DNA of 64,000 nt from Megaleporinus macrocephalus (lineage: Eukaryota; Chordata; Actinopteri; Characiformes; Anostomidae): contig CM038717.1 of NCBI GenBank assembly GCA_021613375.1, positions 44,103,531 through 44,167,530 on the forward strand, read 5' to 3'. The notes beneath the pieces were generated by a model. That model was not told the origin of the DNA. It saw nothing but the letters and a program-made list of their open reading frames with translations, and ran no database searches. The position numbers and the translations under genes were made by a program. Shown one piece after another: positions 46,341 to 58,624 of this stretch (the stretch's first letter is position 1; every line of letters begins with the position of its first letter).

Positions 46341-47746
46341 TGCAGTGTAGTTTTATGCTAGCTAATATTAGCTCACATGTGCTAGACATCTACAGTCTGG
46401 GTTTCCGTCTCGATGCCCTTCAAACTCTCCGGCTTACACACAAAATCAGTGGCTCGTGTTGCGGACGGAGTGGAAGCAGCAAAGCCTTTCAGCGCTCTGC
46501 TGTTGTTTCTGTATGGACACATGTGGAGGGACGCTTTATCTCTCTTTAGCACGTGGCATGTGGCCCGAACGATAAGATCCAGACAGTCCACTTTTAGCAA
46601 TTTATGGACGTCCTACCATAAATGTGTGCTAGACGTTACAATGGGATACGGCATATTACTGTAAGTGGGGTCAGCGCTGATAACACAGTGCGCTAGGAAC
46701 ATGCTGTAGTACTGTATCTCTCTCTCCGACCTGCCGTGGGCTGTTTCATTACCTTCCGTGAAGGACTGTCGCCGAGAAATACAGCGAGTGGTTTTGTATC
46801 CTTGGCACGTTCATGAATCTCAGTCCTGCTGCGAGAGAGAGAGAGAGAGACACAGAGAGACAGAGGAAAACTCGAGAAGCCCTGCAGGAAATTCTCTGCT
46901 GTGGAATGCAGTGAAGCACAGGAAAAAATCCCTGACTCACACTTTCCTCCTCTCTGGACGAGAAAAAAAGAAAAAACGTGACTCCATATCAGCATATTTC
47001 CCAGGTGCACTTGCAGGAAGACTATGGTCGGTTAGTTTAGATAGTGGTTTCCATGATATGCTATTTTGTCAACAGGGCCAATCTTGTCGGATGGATAAAA
47101 GATTCGGATCATTCCTGTTTCCCCCATTTACTGATACAGTCTTTAAAGGGGAATTCCAGAGATTTTTAAAAATTTTCTGTGTTATTCAGTCATGGAGAAG
47201 TCATTCCGAGTGGTCTAATGTCTATATAGTGGTGTTGATGGGAACCAGGGGTCACCATTCCTACAACACTATGTAATAATTTTCTTTACTATCCAATGGC
47301 ATCAATAAATACTGGTGACTTTCAAGGAACATTTGAAGGAATGTTCTGGAACAGTTCTAACCAGCAGTCATTGGGTGCGTTCAAAATCCCCTACTAAGTC
47401 AGTAGGTACGAGACTGGACCCAGTACTGGACCGGTAAAGCAGTCTAGCTCTTTCAGTACGCAAGTGTTTAGTATCTACACAACCTCAGATGCACTACGGG
47501 TGTGTCTCAATCCTAGTGAGTGTGTAAGTAGGCTGTCTAGGTAGCAGCTGTGTAAGTATCAGTGTTCTCTCCTCATCTCTCCTCATAAAACAGATTACTG
47601 AGACGCTCTAGTTAGAGAGAGACTGCGTCACGGCTTGTTCCCCCACTGCAGCACACCACCGGCGGTTTAGCTAGTTGCTAAGCTACCAGCCGGCATCCAA
47701 AACAATAGCCCAAGGCTTAAAGATCTGCTAGCGCAAATGCTGTTTT
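46341..47746. other. Single-copy-like sequence with a short GA tract
   Basis: A GA microsatellite lies at about 46832-46850. Overlapping plus and minus frames of 63-172 codons (for example 46758-47276 plus) have no recognised domain. Bases 47130-47275 (TAAAGGGGAATTCCAGAGAT onward) may be a dispersed fish repeat, at low certainty. Confidence 0.4.
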
Positions 47747-50700
47747 AGACTCTTTTCACTGTGGTAGCAGAGTTTGACTGGGCTGAGATCTGGAACTCTT
47801 TATGTGGTAGCAGAGTTTGATTGGGCTGAGATCTGGGACTCTTTTCACTGTGGTAGCAGAGTTTGACTGGGCTGAGATCTGGGACTCTTTTCACTGTGGT
47901 AGTGGAGTTTGACTGGGCTGAGATCTGGAACTCTTTATGTGGTAGCAGAGTTTGATTGGGCTGAGATCTGGGACTCTTTTCACTGTGGTAGCAGAGTTTG
48001 ACTGGGCTGAGATCTGGGACTCTTTTCACTGTGGTAGCAGAGTTTGACTGGGCTGAGATCTGGAACTCTATGTGGTAGCAGAGTTTGATTGGGCTGAGAT
48101 CTGGGACTCTTTTCACTGTGGTAGCAGAGTTTGACTGGGCTGAGATCTGGGACTCTTTTCACTGTGGTAGTGGAGTTTGACTGGGCTGAGATCTGGGACT
48201 CTTTTTTACTGTGGTAGCAGAGTTTGACTGGGCTGAGATCTGGGACTCTTTTCACTGTGGTAGCAGAGTTTGACTGGGCTGAGATCTGGAACTCTATGTG
48301 GTAGCAGAGTTTGACTGGGCTGAGATCTGGGACTCTTTTCACTGTGGTAGCAGAGTTTGACTGGGGTGAGATCTGGGACTCTATGTGGTAGCAGAGTTTG
48401 ACTGGGCTGAGATCTGGGACTCTTTTCACTGTGGTAGCAGAGTTTGACTGGGCTGAGATCTGGGACTCTTTTCACCATGGTAGCAGAGTTTGACTGGGCT
48501 GAGATCTGGGACTCTTTTCACTGTGGTAGCAGAGTTTGACTGGGCTGAGATCTGGGACTCTTCATTGTGGTAGGAGAGTTTGACTGGGCTGAGATCTGGA
48601 ACTCCTTTCACTGTGGTAGCAGAGTTTGACTGGGCTGAGATCTGGGACTCTTTTCACTGTGGTAGCAGAGTTTGACTGGGCTGAGATCTGGGACTCTTTC
48701 ACTGTGGTAGCAGAGTTTGACTGGGCTGAGATCTGGGACTCTTTTCACTGTGGTAGCAGAGTTTGACTGGGCTGAGATCTGGGACTCTTCATTGTGGTAG
48801 GAGAGTTTGACTGGGCTGAGATCTGGGACTCTTTTCACTGTGGTAGCAGAGTTTGACTGGGCTGAGATCTGGGACTCTTTTCACTGTGGTAGCAGAGTTT
48901 GACTGGGCTGAGATCTGGAACTCTTCATTGTGGTAGCAGAGTTTGACTGGGCTGAGATCTGGAACTCTTTTCATTGTGTTAGTGGAGTTTGACTGGGCTG
49001 AGATCTGGGACTCTTTCACTGTGGTAGCAGAGTTTGACTGGGCTGAGATCTGGGACTCTTTTCACTGTGGTAGCAGAGTTTGACTGGGCTGAGATCTGGG
49101 ACTCTTTTCACTGTGGTAGCAGAGTTTGACTGGGCTGAGATCTGTGACTCTTTTTACTGTGGTAGCAGAGTTTGACTGGGCTGAGATATGGGACTCTTTT
49201 CACTGTGGTAGCAGAGTTTGACTGGGCTGAGATCTGGAACTCTATGTGGTAGCAGAGTTTGACTGGGCTGAGATCTGGGACTCTTTTCACTGTGGTAGCA
49301 GAGTTTGACTGGGGTGAGATCTGGGACTCTATGTGGTAGCAGAGTTTGACTGGGCTGAGATCTGGGACTCTTTTCACTGTGGTAGCAGAGTTTGACTGGG
49401 CTGAGATCTGGGACTCTTTTTACTGTGGTAGCAGAGTTTGACTGGGCTGAGATCTGGGACTCTTTTCACTGTGGTAGCAGAGTTTGACTGGGCTGAGATC
49501 TGGGACTCTTTTTACTGTGGTAGCAGAGTTTGACTGGGCTGAGATCTGGAACTCTTCATTGTGGTAGTGGAGCTTGACTGGGCTGAGATCTGGGACTCTT
49601 TTCACTGTGGTAGCAGAGTTTGACTGGGCTGAGATCTGTGACTCTTTCATAGCGGTAGCAGAGTTTGAGTGAACTGTAAACCAGGACTATTTTTATTGTG
49701 GTAGTGGAGTTTGACTGGGCTGAGATCTGGAACTCCTTTCACTGTGGTAGCAGAGTTTGACTAGGCTTAGATCTGGGACTCTATGTGGTAGCAGAGTTTG
49801 ACTGGGCTGAGATCTGGGACTCTTTTCACTGTGGTAGCAGAGTTTGACTGGGCTGAGATCTGGAACTCTATGTGGTAGCAGAGTTTGACTGGGCTGAGAT
49901 CTGGGACTCTTCACTGTGGTAGCAGAGTTTGACTGGGCTGAGATCTGGGACTCTATGTGGTAGCAGAGTTTGACTGGGCTGAGATCTGGGACTCTTTTCA
50001 CTGTGGTAGCAGAGTTTGACTGGGCTGAGATCTTGGACTCTTTTCACTGTGGTAGCAGAGTTTGACTGGGCTGAGATCTGGGACTCTTTTCACTGTGGTA
50101 GCAGAGTTTGACTGGGCTGAGATCTTGGACTCTTTTCACTGTGGTAGCAGAGTTTGACTGGGCTGAGATCTTGGACTCTTTTCACTGTGGTAGCAGAGTT
50201 TGACTGGGCTGAGATCTGGGACTCTATGTGGTAGCAGAGTTTGACTGGGCTGAGATCTGGGACTCTTTTCACTGTGGTAGCAGAGTTTGACTGGGCTGAG
50301 ATCTGGAACTCTATGTGGTAGCAGAGTTTGACTGGGCTGAGATCTGGGACTCTTTTCACTGTGGTAGCAGAGTTTGACTGGGCTGAGATCTGGGACTCTT
50401 TTCACTGTGGTAGCAGAGTTTGACTGGGCTGAGATCTTGGACTCTTTTCACTGTGGTAGCAGAGTTTGACTGGGCTGAGATCTGGGACTCTTTTCACTGT
50501 GGTAGCAGAGTTTGACTGGGCTGAGATCTGGGACTCTTTTTACTGTGGTAGCAGAGTTTGACTGGGCTGAGATCTGGGACTCTTTTCACTGTGGTAGCAG
50601 AGTTTGACTGGGCTGAGATCTGGGACTCTTTTTACTGTGGTAGCAGAGTTTGACTGGGCTGAGATCTGGAACTCTTCATTGTGGTAGTGGAGCTTGACTG

Positions 50701-53200
50701 GGCTGAGATCTGGGACTCTTTTCACTGTGGTAGCAGAGTTTGACTGGGCTGAGATCTGTGACTCTTTCATAGCGGTAGCAGAGTTTGAGTGAACTGTAAA
50801 CCAGGACTATTTTTATTGTGGTAGTGGAGTTTGACTGGGCTGAGATCTGGAACTCCTTTCACTGTGGTAGCAGAGTTTGACTAGGCTTAGATCTGGGACT
50901 CTATGTGGTAGCAGAGTTTGACTGGGCTGAGATCTGGGACTCTTTTCACTGTGGTAGCAGAGTTTGACTGGGCTGAGATCTGGAACTCTATGTGGTAGCA
51001 GAGTTTGACTGGGCTGAGATCTGGGACTCTTCACTGTGGTAGCAGAGTTTGACTGGGCTGAGATCTGGGACTCTATGTGGTAGCAGAGTTTGACTGGGCT
51101 GAGATCTGGGACTCTTTTCACTGTGGTAGCAGAGTTTGACTGGGCTGAGATCTTGGACTCTTTTCACTGTGGTAGCAGAGTTTGACTGGGCTGAGATCTG
51201 GGACTCTTTTCACTGTGGTAGCAGAGTTTGACTGGGCTGAGATCTGTGACTCTTTCATAGCGGTAGCAGAGTTTGAGTGAACTGTAAACCAGGACTATTT
51301 TTATTGTGGTAGTGGAGTTTGACTGGGCTGAGATCTGGAACTCCTTTCACTGTGGTAGCAGAGTTTGACTAGGCTTAGATCTGGGACTCTATGTGGTAGC
51401 AGAGTTTGACTGGGCTGAGATCTGGGACTCTTTTCACTGTGGTAGCAGAGTTTGACTGGGCTGAGATCTGGAACTCTATGTGGTAGCAGAGTTTGACTGG
51501 GCTGAGATCTGGGACTCTTCACTGTGGTAGCAGAGTTTGACTGGGCTGAGATCTGGGACTCTATGTGGTAGCAGAGTTTGACTGGGCTGAGATCTGGGAC
51601 TCTTTTCACTGTGGTAGCAGAGTTTGACTGGGCTGAGATCTTGGACTCTTTTCACTGTGGTAGCAGAGTTTGACTGGGCTGAGATCTGGGACTCTTTTCA
51701 CTGTGGTAGCAGAGTTTGACTGGGCTGAGATCTTGGACTCTTTTCACTGTGGTAGCAGAGTTTGACTGGGCTGAGATCTTGGACTCTTTTCACTGTGGTA
51801 GCAGAGTTTGACTGGGCTGAGATCTGGGACTCTATGTGGTAGCAGAGTTTGACTGGGCTGAGATCTGGGACTCTTTTCACTGTGGTAGCAGAGTTTGACT
51901 GGGCTGAGATCTGGAACTCTATGTGGTAGCAGAGTTTGACTGGGCTGAGATCTGGGACTCTTTTCACTGTGGTAGCAGAGTTTGACTGGGCTGAGATCTG
52001 GGACTCTTTTCACTGTGGTAGCAGAGTTTGACTGGGCTGAGATCTTGGACTCTTTTCACTGTGGTAGCAGAGTTTGACTGGGCTGAGATCTGGGACTCTT
52101 TTCACTGTGGTAGCAGAGTTTGACTGGGCTGAGATCTGGGACTCTTTTTACTGTGGTAGCAGAGTTTGACTGGGCTGAGATCTGGGACTCTTTTCACTGT
52201 GGTAGCAGAGTTTGACTGGGCTGAGATCTGGGACTCTTTTTACTGTGGTAGCAGAGTTTGACTGGGCTGAGATCTGGAACTCTTCATTGTGGTAGTGGAG
52301 CTTGACTGGGCTGAGATCTGGGACTCTTTTCACTGTGGTAGCAGAGTTTGACTGGGCTGAGATCTGTGACTCTTTCATAGCGGTAGCAGAGTTTGAGTGA
52401 ACTGTAAACCAGGACTATTTTTATTGTGGTAGTGGAGTTTGACTGGGCTGAGATCTGGAACTCCTTTCACTGTGGTAGCAGAGTTTGACTAGGCTTAGAT
52501 CTGGGACTCTATGTGGTAGCAGAGTTTGACTGGGCTGAGATCTGGGACTCTTTTCACTGTGGTAGCAGAGTTTGACTGGGCTGAGATCTGGAACTCTATG
52601 TGGTAGCAGAGTTTGACTGGGCTGAGATCTGGGACTCTTCACTGTGGTAGCAGAGTTTGACTGGGCTGAGATCTGGGACTCTATGTGGTAGCAGAGTTTG
52701 ACTGGGCTGAGATCTGGGACTCTTTTCACTGTGGTAGCAGAGTTTGACTGGGCTGAGATCTTGGACTCTTTTCACTGTGGTAGCAGAGTTTGACTGGGCT
52801 GAGATCTGGGACTCTTTTCACTGTGGTAGCAGAGTTTGACTGGGCTGAGATCTTGGACTCTTTTCACTGTGGTAGCAGAGTTTGACTGGGCTGAGATCTT
52901 GGACTCTTTTCACTGTGGTAGCAGAGTTTGACTGGGCTGAGATCTGGGACTCTATGTGGTAGCAGAGTTTGACTGGGCTGAGATCTGGGACTCTTTTCAC
53001 TGTGGTAGCAGAGTTTGACTGGGCTGAGATCTGGAACTCTATGTGGTAGCAGAGTTTGACTGGGCTGAGATCTGGGACTCTTTTCACTGTGGTAGCAGAG
53101 TTTGACTGGGCTGAGATCTGGGACTCTTTTCACTGTGGTAGCAGAGTTTGACTGGGCTGAGATCTTGGACTCTTTTCACTGTGGTAGCAGAGTTTGACTG
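47747..53200. repeat. 46/41-bp satellite array with 1.1-1.6 kb higher-order units
   Basis: The main unit is 46 bp: TGGGACTCTTTTCACTGTGG, TAGCAGAGTTTGACTGGGCT, GAGATC. A 41-bp form has TGGGACTCTATGTGG. There are about 120 units. The rare marker CATAGCGGTAGCAGAGTTTG occurs at 49648, 50768, 51256 and 52376, so segments of 1120, 488 and 1120 bases alternate. The copies look identical wherever I compared them. Many minus-strand frames of 60-149 codons with PDLSPVKLCYHSEK-type repeats are artefacts of the period. Confidence 0.97.
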
Positions 53201-53540
53201 TGCTGTAAGTCAGAACATTTTCACCATGGTGCCAGAGTTTGACTGGTGTGCAAAACCATGATATTCTTCTCTGCAGATCGGAGGTTGACTTGGCCTTGAA
53301 CCAGGAGGTCCTTTTCTCTAGTTTAAGTTTGACTTTTACCACAGTACTGGAGTTTTACTAGGCCCTGGTTTGTGAGACTTTTCTCCTTGGTGGGGAAGTT
53401 TAACTGGGCTGAGAGCTTGAACACTTTTTATTGTGGTGGCAGAGTTTGACCGGGCCATGAATCAAAACCTTTTTCTTTGCAACAGTAGAGTTTTCTAACT
53501 TGTGCACTGGGACACTTTTCACTGTGGCTTTATTTGGGCT
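53201..53540. repeat. Decayed edge of the 46-bp array
   Basis: Words AGAGTTTGACTGG, GTTTGACCGGGCC, TTTTCACCATGG and TTTTCACTGTGGC appear at the expected spacing but with many substitutions. These are old units at the array margin. Confidence 0.8.
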
Positions 53541-54417
53541 GAGTGACCACACACCACGGTCAGGAAGTGCGTATATTTTTAGTTTTGGTTTGAGTTCTGT
53601 GATTTGTTGTAACTGGAAAGGGATTACGAGAAAGGCATATAAATGAAACGTATTGTTAAACCTCTGAATCATGGTGTATCTTACACTTCCTTTAGTTCCT
53701 CAAGCCAGATTTCTGTCCATATAGCCTATAATATTCTAATATTACTCACGAATCAGCTTACACGCTCCGAGTCTGACAGACATGTGTAAGTAATGAGTAA
53801 ACGACTGACTCCTCCATGTGCGCTCCAGGCTTCATGTTGATGTTTCCAGGGCCGTATCATTATATCACGCCGGGCCAACACACTTAAACACACACACACA
53901 CATGGTTTGGCTCAGTAACCAGGCTTTGTTTTGGACTGCTTTTTAACAAATGTGTTGACACAGAACACAATCCCACAGTAAATACTGAAAATATTTAAAG
54001 GGGTCTCTGTTCCGGCCCACCAAAGCCTTACAAAGAGTCAAAATAAAGAGCGCCGTGCTTCCTCGCCTCCGTTTCCCTCTGAGAGAGTTTAGAGAAGCGT
54101 TGAGTGTGAACCATTTATCTTCCCCCCTTAAAGACTTTATGGGCCACAGCAGCGCCGAACTACAATGAGAGGAAGCTGTTCATCGCGGCCTGCTCTGACG
54201 TCCTGCCCGCTGCAGCCACCTGCAGGACATAAATCAGGAAGCCACATTCAGGCTTATGGGGGGGTCCTCTTACGCAGCCTCACTGCAGGCACGCGGACGA
54301 GGCAGCCGGCTCTGCTGCTCACAGCTGATTTTCAAATACATTATGACGCGTGAAGCAACTTTATGGCGCTTAATAGAGCATCAATGATGCAATACTAAGC
54401 ACCAAAAAGTTCTCACA
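53541..54417. other. Single-copy-like sequence
   Basis: No gene recognised. A short CA tract lies near 53890. The 62-codon frame at 54165-54353 has no known motif. GC-richer at 54140-54330. Confidence 0.4.
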
Positions 54418-57330
54418 CAATCACAGTGTTCTAGAATGTTCTACTCTAATCACACAGCTCTAGAATGCTCTACTGTAATAACGCTGTTCTAGAAAGTTCT
54501 CACACAATCAGTGTTCTAGAATGTTCTACTCTAATCACACTGTTCTAGAATGTTCTTCTCTAATCACACAGCTCTAGAATGCTCTACTGTAATAATGCTG
54601 TTCTAAAAAGTTCTCACACAATCACAGTGTTCTAGAATGTTCTACTCTAATCACACTGTTCTAGAATGCTCTACTGAAATAACGCTGTTCTAGAAAGTTC
54701 TCACACAATCACACTGTTCTAGAATGTTCTTCTCTAATCACACAGTTCTAGAATGCTCTACTGTAATAATGCTGTTCTAAAAAGTTCTCACACAATCACA
54801 GTGTTCTAGAATGTTCTACTCCAATCACACAGCTCTAGAATGCTCTACTGTAATAACGCTGTTCTAGAAAGTTCTCACACAATCAGTGTTCTAGAATGTT
54901 CTACTCTAATCACACTGTTCTAGAATGTTCTTCTCTAATCACACAGTTCTAGAATGCTCTACTGTAATAATGCTGTTCTAAAAAGTTCTCACACAATCAC
55001 AGTGTTCTAGAATGTTCTACTCTAATCACACTGTTCTAGAATGCTCTACTGTAATAATGCTGTTCTAAAAAGTTCTCACACAATCACAGTGTTCTAGAAT
55101 GTTCTACTCTAATCACACTGCTCTAGAATGCTCTACTGTAATAACGCTGTTCTAGAAAGTTCTCACACAATCACAGTGTTCTAGAATGTTCTACTCTAAT
55201 CACACTGTTCTAGAATGCTCTACTGTAATAACGCTGTTCTAGAAAGTTCTCACACAATCCCAGTGTTCTAGAATGTTCTACTCTAATCACACTGTTCTAG
55301 AATGTTCTTCTCTAATCACACAGTTCTAGAATGCTCTACTGTAATAATGCTGTTCTAAAAAGTTCTCACACAATCACAGTGTTCTAGAACGTTCTTCTCT
55401 AATCACACAGCTCTAGAATGCTCTACTGTAATAACGCTGTTCTAGAAAGTTCTCAGACAATCACAGTGTTCTAGAATGTTCTACTCTAATCACACTGTTC
55501 TAGAATGCTCTACTGTAATAACGCTGTTCTAGAAAGTTCTCACACAATCCCAGTGTTCTAGAATGTTCTACTCTAATCACACAGCTCTAGAATGCTCTAC
55601 TGTAATAACGCTGTTCTAGAAAGTTCTCACACAATCAGTGTTCTAGAATGTTCTACTCTAATCACACTGTTCTAGAATGTTCTTCTCTAATCACACAGTT
55701 CTAGAATGCTCTACTGTAATAATGCTGTTCTAAAAAGTTCTCACACAATCACAGTGTTCTAGAATGTTCTACTCTAATCACACTGTTCTAGAATGCTCTA
55801 CTGTAATAACGCTGTTCTAGAAAGTTCTCACACAATCACAGTGTTCTAGAATGTTCTACTCTAATCACACAGCTCTAGAATGCTCTACTGTAATAACGCT
55901 GTTCTAGAAAGTTCTCACACAATCAGTGTTCTAGAATGTTCTACTCTAATCACACTGTTCTAGAATGTTCTTCTCTAATCACACAGTTCTAGAATGCTCT
56001 ACTGTAATAATGCTGTTCTAAAAAGTTCTCACACAATCACAGTGTTCTAGAATGTTCTACTCTAATCACACAGCTCTAGAATGCTCTACTGTAATAACGC
56101 TGTTCTAGAAAGTTCTCACACAATCACAGTGTTCTAGAATGTTCTACTCTAATCACACTGTTCTAGAATGCTCTACTGTAATAACGCTGTTCTAGAAAGT
56201 TCTCACACAATCCCAGTGTTCTAGAATGTTCTACTCTAATCACACTGTTCTAGAATGTTCTTCTCTAATCACACAGTTCTAGAATGCTCTACTGTAATAA
56301 TGCTGTTCTAAAAAGTTCTCACACAATCACAGTGTTCTAGAATGTTCTACTCTAATCACACAGCTGTAGAATGCTCTACTGTAATAACGCTGTTCTAGAA
56401 AGTTCTCACACAATCACAGTGTTCTAGAATGTTCTACTCTAATCACACTGTTCTAGAACGTTCTTCTCTAATCACACAGCTCTAGAATGTTCTACTGTAA
56501 TAACGCTGTTCTAGAAAGTTCTCACACAATCACAGTGTTCTAGAATGTTCTACTCTAATCACACTGTTCTAGAATGTTCTTCTCTAATCACAGTTCTAGA
56601 ATGCTCTACTGTAATAATGCTGTTCTAAAAAGTTCTCACACAATCACAGTGTTCTAGAATGTTCTACTCGAATCATACTGTTCAAGAATGTCCTACTGTA
56701 ATAACACTGTTCTAGAAATGTTCTTCTCTAATCACACTGTTCTAGAATGCTCTACTGTAATAACGCTGTTCTTGAAAGTTTTCACACAATCACAGTGTTC
56801 TAGAATGTTCTACTCTAATCACACAGCTCTAGAATGCTCTACTGTAATAACGCTGTTCTAGAAAGTTTTCACACAATCACAGTGTTCTAGAATGTTCTAA
56901 TCTAATAACAGTGTTCTAGAATATTTGCCCCAAAATTAAACTGATCTAGAATTTTCTATTCTAATAACACTGTTCTAGAAAGTCCTCACACAATCACACT
57001 GTTGTAGAATATTTACCACACAGTCACAGGTTTTGTACAATGTTCTACTCTAATTACACTGTTCAAGAAGTTCTCACACAGTCACAGAATATTCTACTCT
57101 AATAAGACTGTTCTAGAATGTGCTTCTCTAATCACACTCCTCTAGAACATTTGCCACACAATTACAGTGTTCTAGAATTTTCTGCTCTAATCACACTGTT
57201 CTAGAATATTTACTCGGATCACACTGTTCTAGAATGCTCTACTCTAATAACACTCTTCTAGGAAGTACTCACACCATCACATTGTTCTGGAATCCTCTAC
57301 TCTAATCACACTGTTCTAGAATATTATTAT
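54418..57330. repeat. 29-bp TTCTAGAA minisatellite, array 1 (perfect heat shock elements)
   Basis: Monomers of 29 bp begin TCTAGAA and come as recurring types: TCTAGAATGTTCTACTCTAA, TCTAGAATGCTCTACTGTAA, TCTAGAAAGTTCTCACACAA and TCTAGAATGTTCTTCTCTAA, each followed by TCACACTGT-like ends. They are ordered into 87- and 116-bp groups. With the T of the preceding unit, TTCTAGAATGTTC and TTCTAGAAAGTTC are formed. Both match TTCnnGAAnnTTC, the three-site heat shock element bound by HSF trimers. By eye 12 perfect copies lie in 54421-55020. After about 56900 the units are diverged. About 100 units in all. Activity is not shown by sequence. Confidence 0.95.
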
Positions 57331-58624
57331 GACGTGATATGTAGCAATTGTGTTATAAGTACACAGTTCTGATGACTTTTCAATCATATACAAAGCAGTT
57401 ATGATGCAGTATGAAGTAGTTTAGATGTTTTATGAAGCAGTAATGATGCTTTCTGAAGCACATGATGGTTTATCAAGCTATTGTATCGTGTAGATATGAT
57501 TATTATTGAAGCACTTATGATACATTATGTCAAATTATATATCTTTATGAAACACTAACTGGGCATGATGACTCTAAAGCATTAATAAAGCAGTTAAGAA
57601 GCTTTACGAACCAGCCGTTGCTTTACAAAGCAGTTAGGACACACTGAAGCAGAAGGTGAGGTGAGAGTAATGTGGGACAGTGAGGCGGAAAGTGAGATTG
57701 CTGTAAATACGAGGGAGCTGATAAGATCAGCTCTGGAGCCAGGTAGGAGCGGAGGAGGCTGTTTGGCAGCTTTGTGTACGTCTGCAGGAACAGTGGGGAT
57801 ATGAAGGCTCGTCAGGATTAGCTGTCATGGCTGAGCTATCAAGGCAGCTCTGGGACGAACCCCGTCCACCTGAAGAGCGGAGGGAACGCGGGAGCGGCGG
57901 CTGGGAACCGAAGATGTTTAATGTCTGCGATGTGTGACACAGGAGACGCTTTGTTTTGATGGAAGGTGTGGAGATACAAATTCATTCACACAACATGACA
58001 TGTAACCCCCCCTTCCCCACCCCCCGTGCCACACTTCCCAGCACCCCCCCCCCGACACATTCCTCTGCTGTGCTGCAGGTAAACACACACGCTCACCTCT
58101 GTTCCTGTGGGAACGATCCAGCCGCCGCTGCGTGTCCAGGCGAGTCCGCGGGGGAATGCTGGGAATGGAGAGATGAGCGCCGGCGACGTGCTGCCGTGGG
58201 AGCAGAACCTCGAGGGCTTTATGGAAGCCAGTCAGACGTTCAGGAGAGGCTCACGGAAGTTCTCCAGGAGGACGAAGGAGGAGAGGGTTAATAATGCCTG
58301 GAAGGGAGACGCAGACACACAAGTCAGTGAGAGTGAGTAAACGAAGACTGAGTGACCTCTTCATCATCTTGCCTGCGAGAAGAAGGAGGTCAGCACCAGT
58401 TTTATGGATCCTCACCCTGCTGAGAAACTGACATGGTCCTTGTTTGAGTGTCCTGTTAAAAACACTGCAGTGCTGGACCGGTCAACACCACACGGGCTGG
58501 AAACCACAGCAACGTCCACCCAGGAGCGCCTGAGCTGAACTGAAGAAACGGAGGTGTCGCTTACCTGTTACGAATCTGTGTCCTTCTAGATGTCTCTGAG
58601 GTGTTTCTTCTTCAGCGGCCACTA
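57331..58624. other. Single-copy-like sequence between TTCTAGAA arrays
   Basis: Bases 57350-57640 contain irregular GAAGCAGTTATGATG-like words, possibly a decayed repeat. Bases 57998-58056 are C-rich. Frames of 111 and 77 codons (57956-58291 and 58107-58340) overlap in different frames and are not recognised. Confidence 0.45.
57998..58056 (-). other. C-run cluster, possible G-quadruplex on minus strand
   Basis: Runs of 7, 4, 6, 3 and 10 C lie close together, the first three separated by TT and A. Confidence 0.6.

Noticed and set aside
46340..47276. Overlapping frames of 63-172 codons on both strands
   Set aside because: No domain seen, and frames on both strands overlap a GA tract. No consistent exon with splice sites could be defined.
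47745..53133. Many minus-strand frames of 60-149 codons with a shared PDLSPVKLCYHSEK motif
   Set aside because: The identical peptides reflect the 46/41-bp array and its recent block duplication. Frame breaks follow unit-length changes.
47747..53200. RUNX site suggested by ACTGTGGTAG in the 46-bp unit
   Set aside because: The RUNX core prefers TGTGGTT or TGTGGTC. The array has TGTGGTA, so the match is incomplete.
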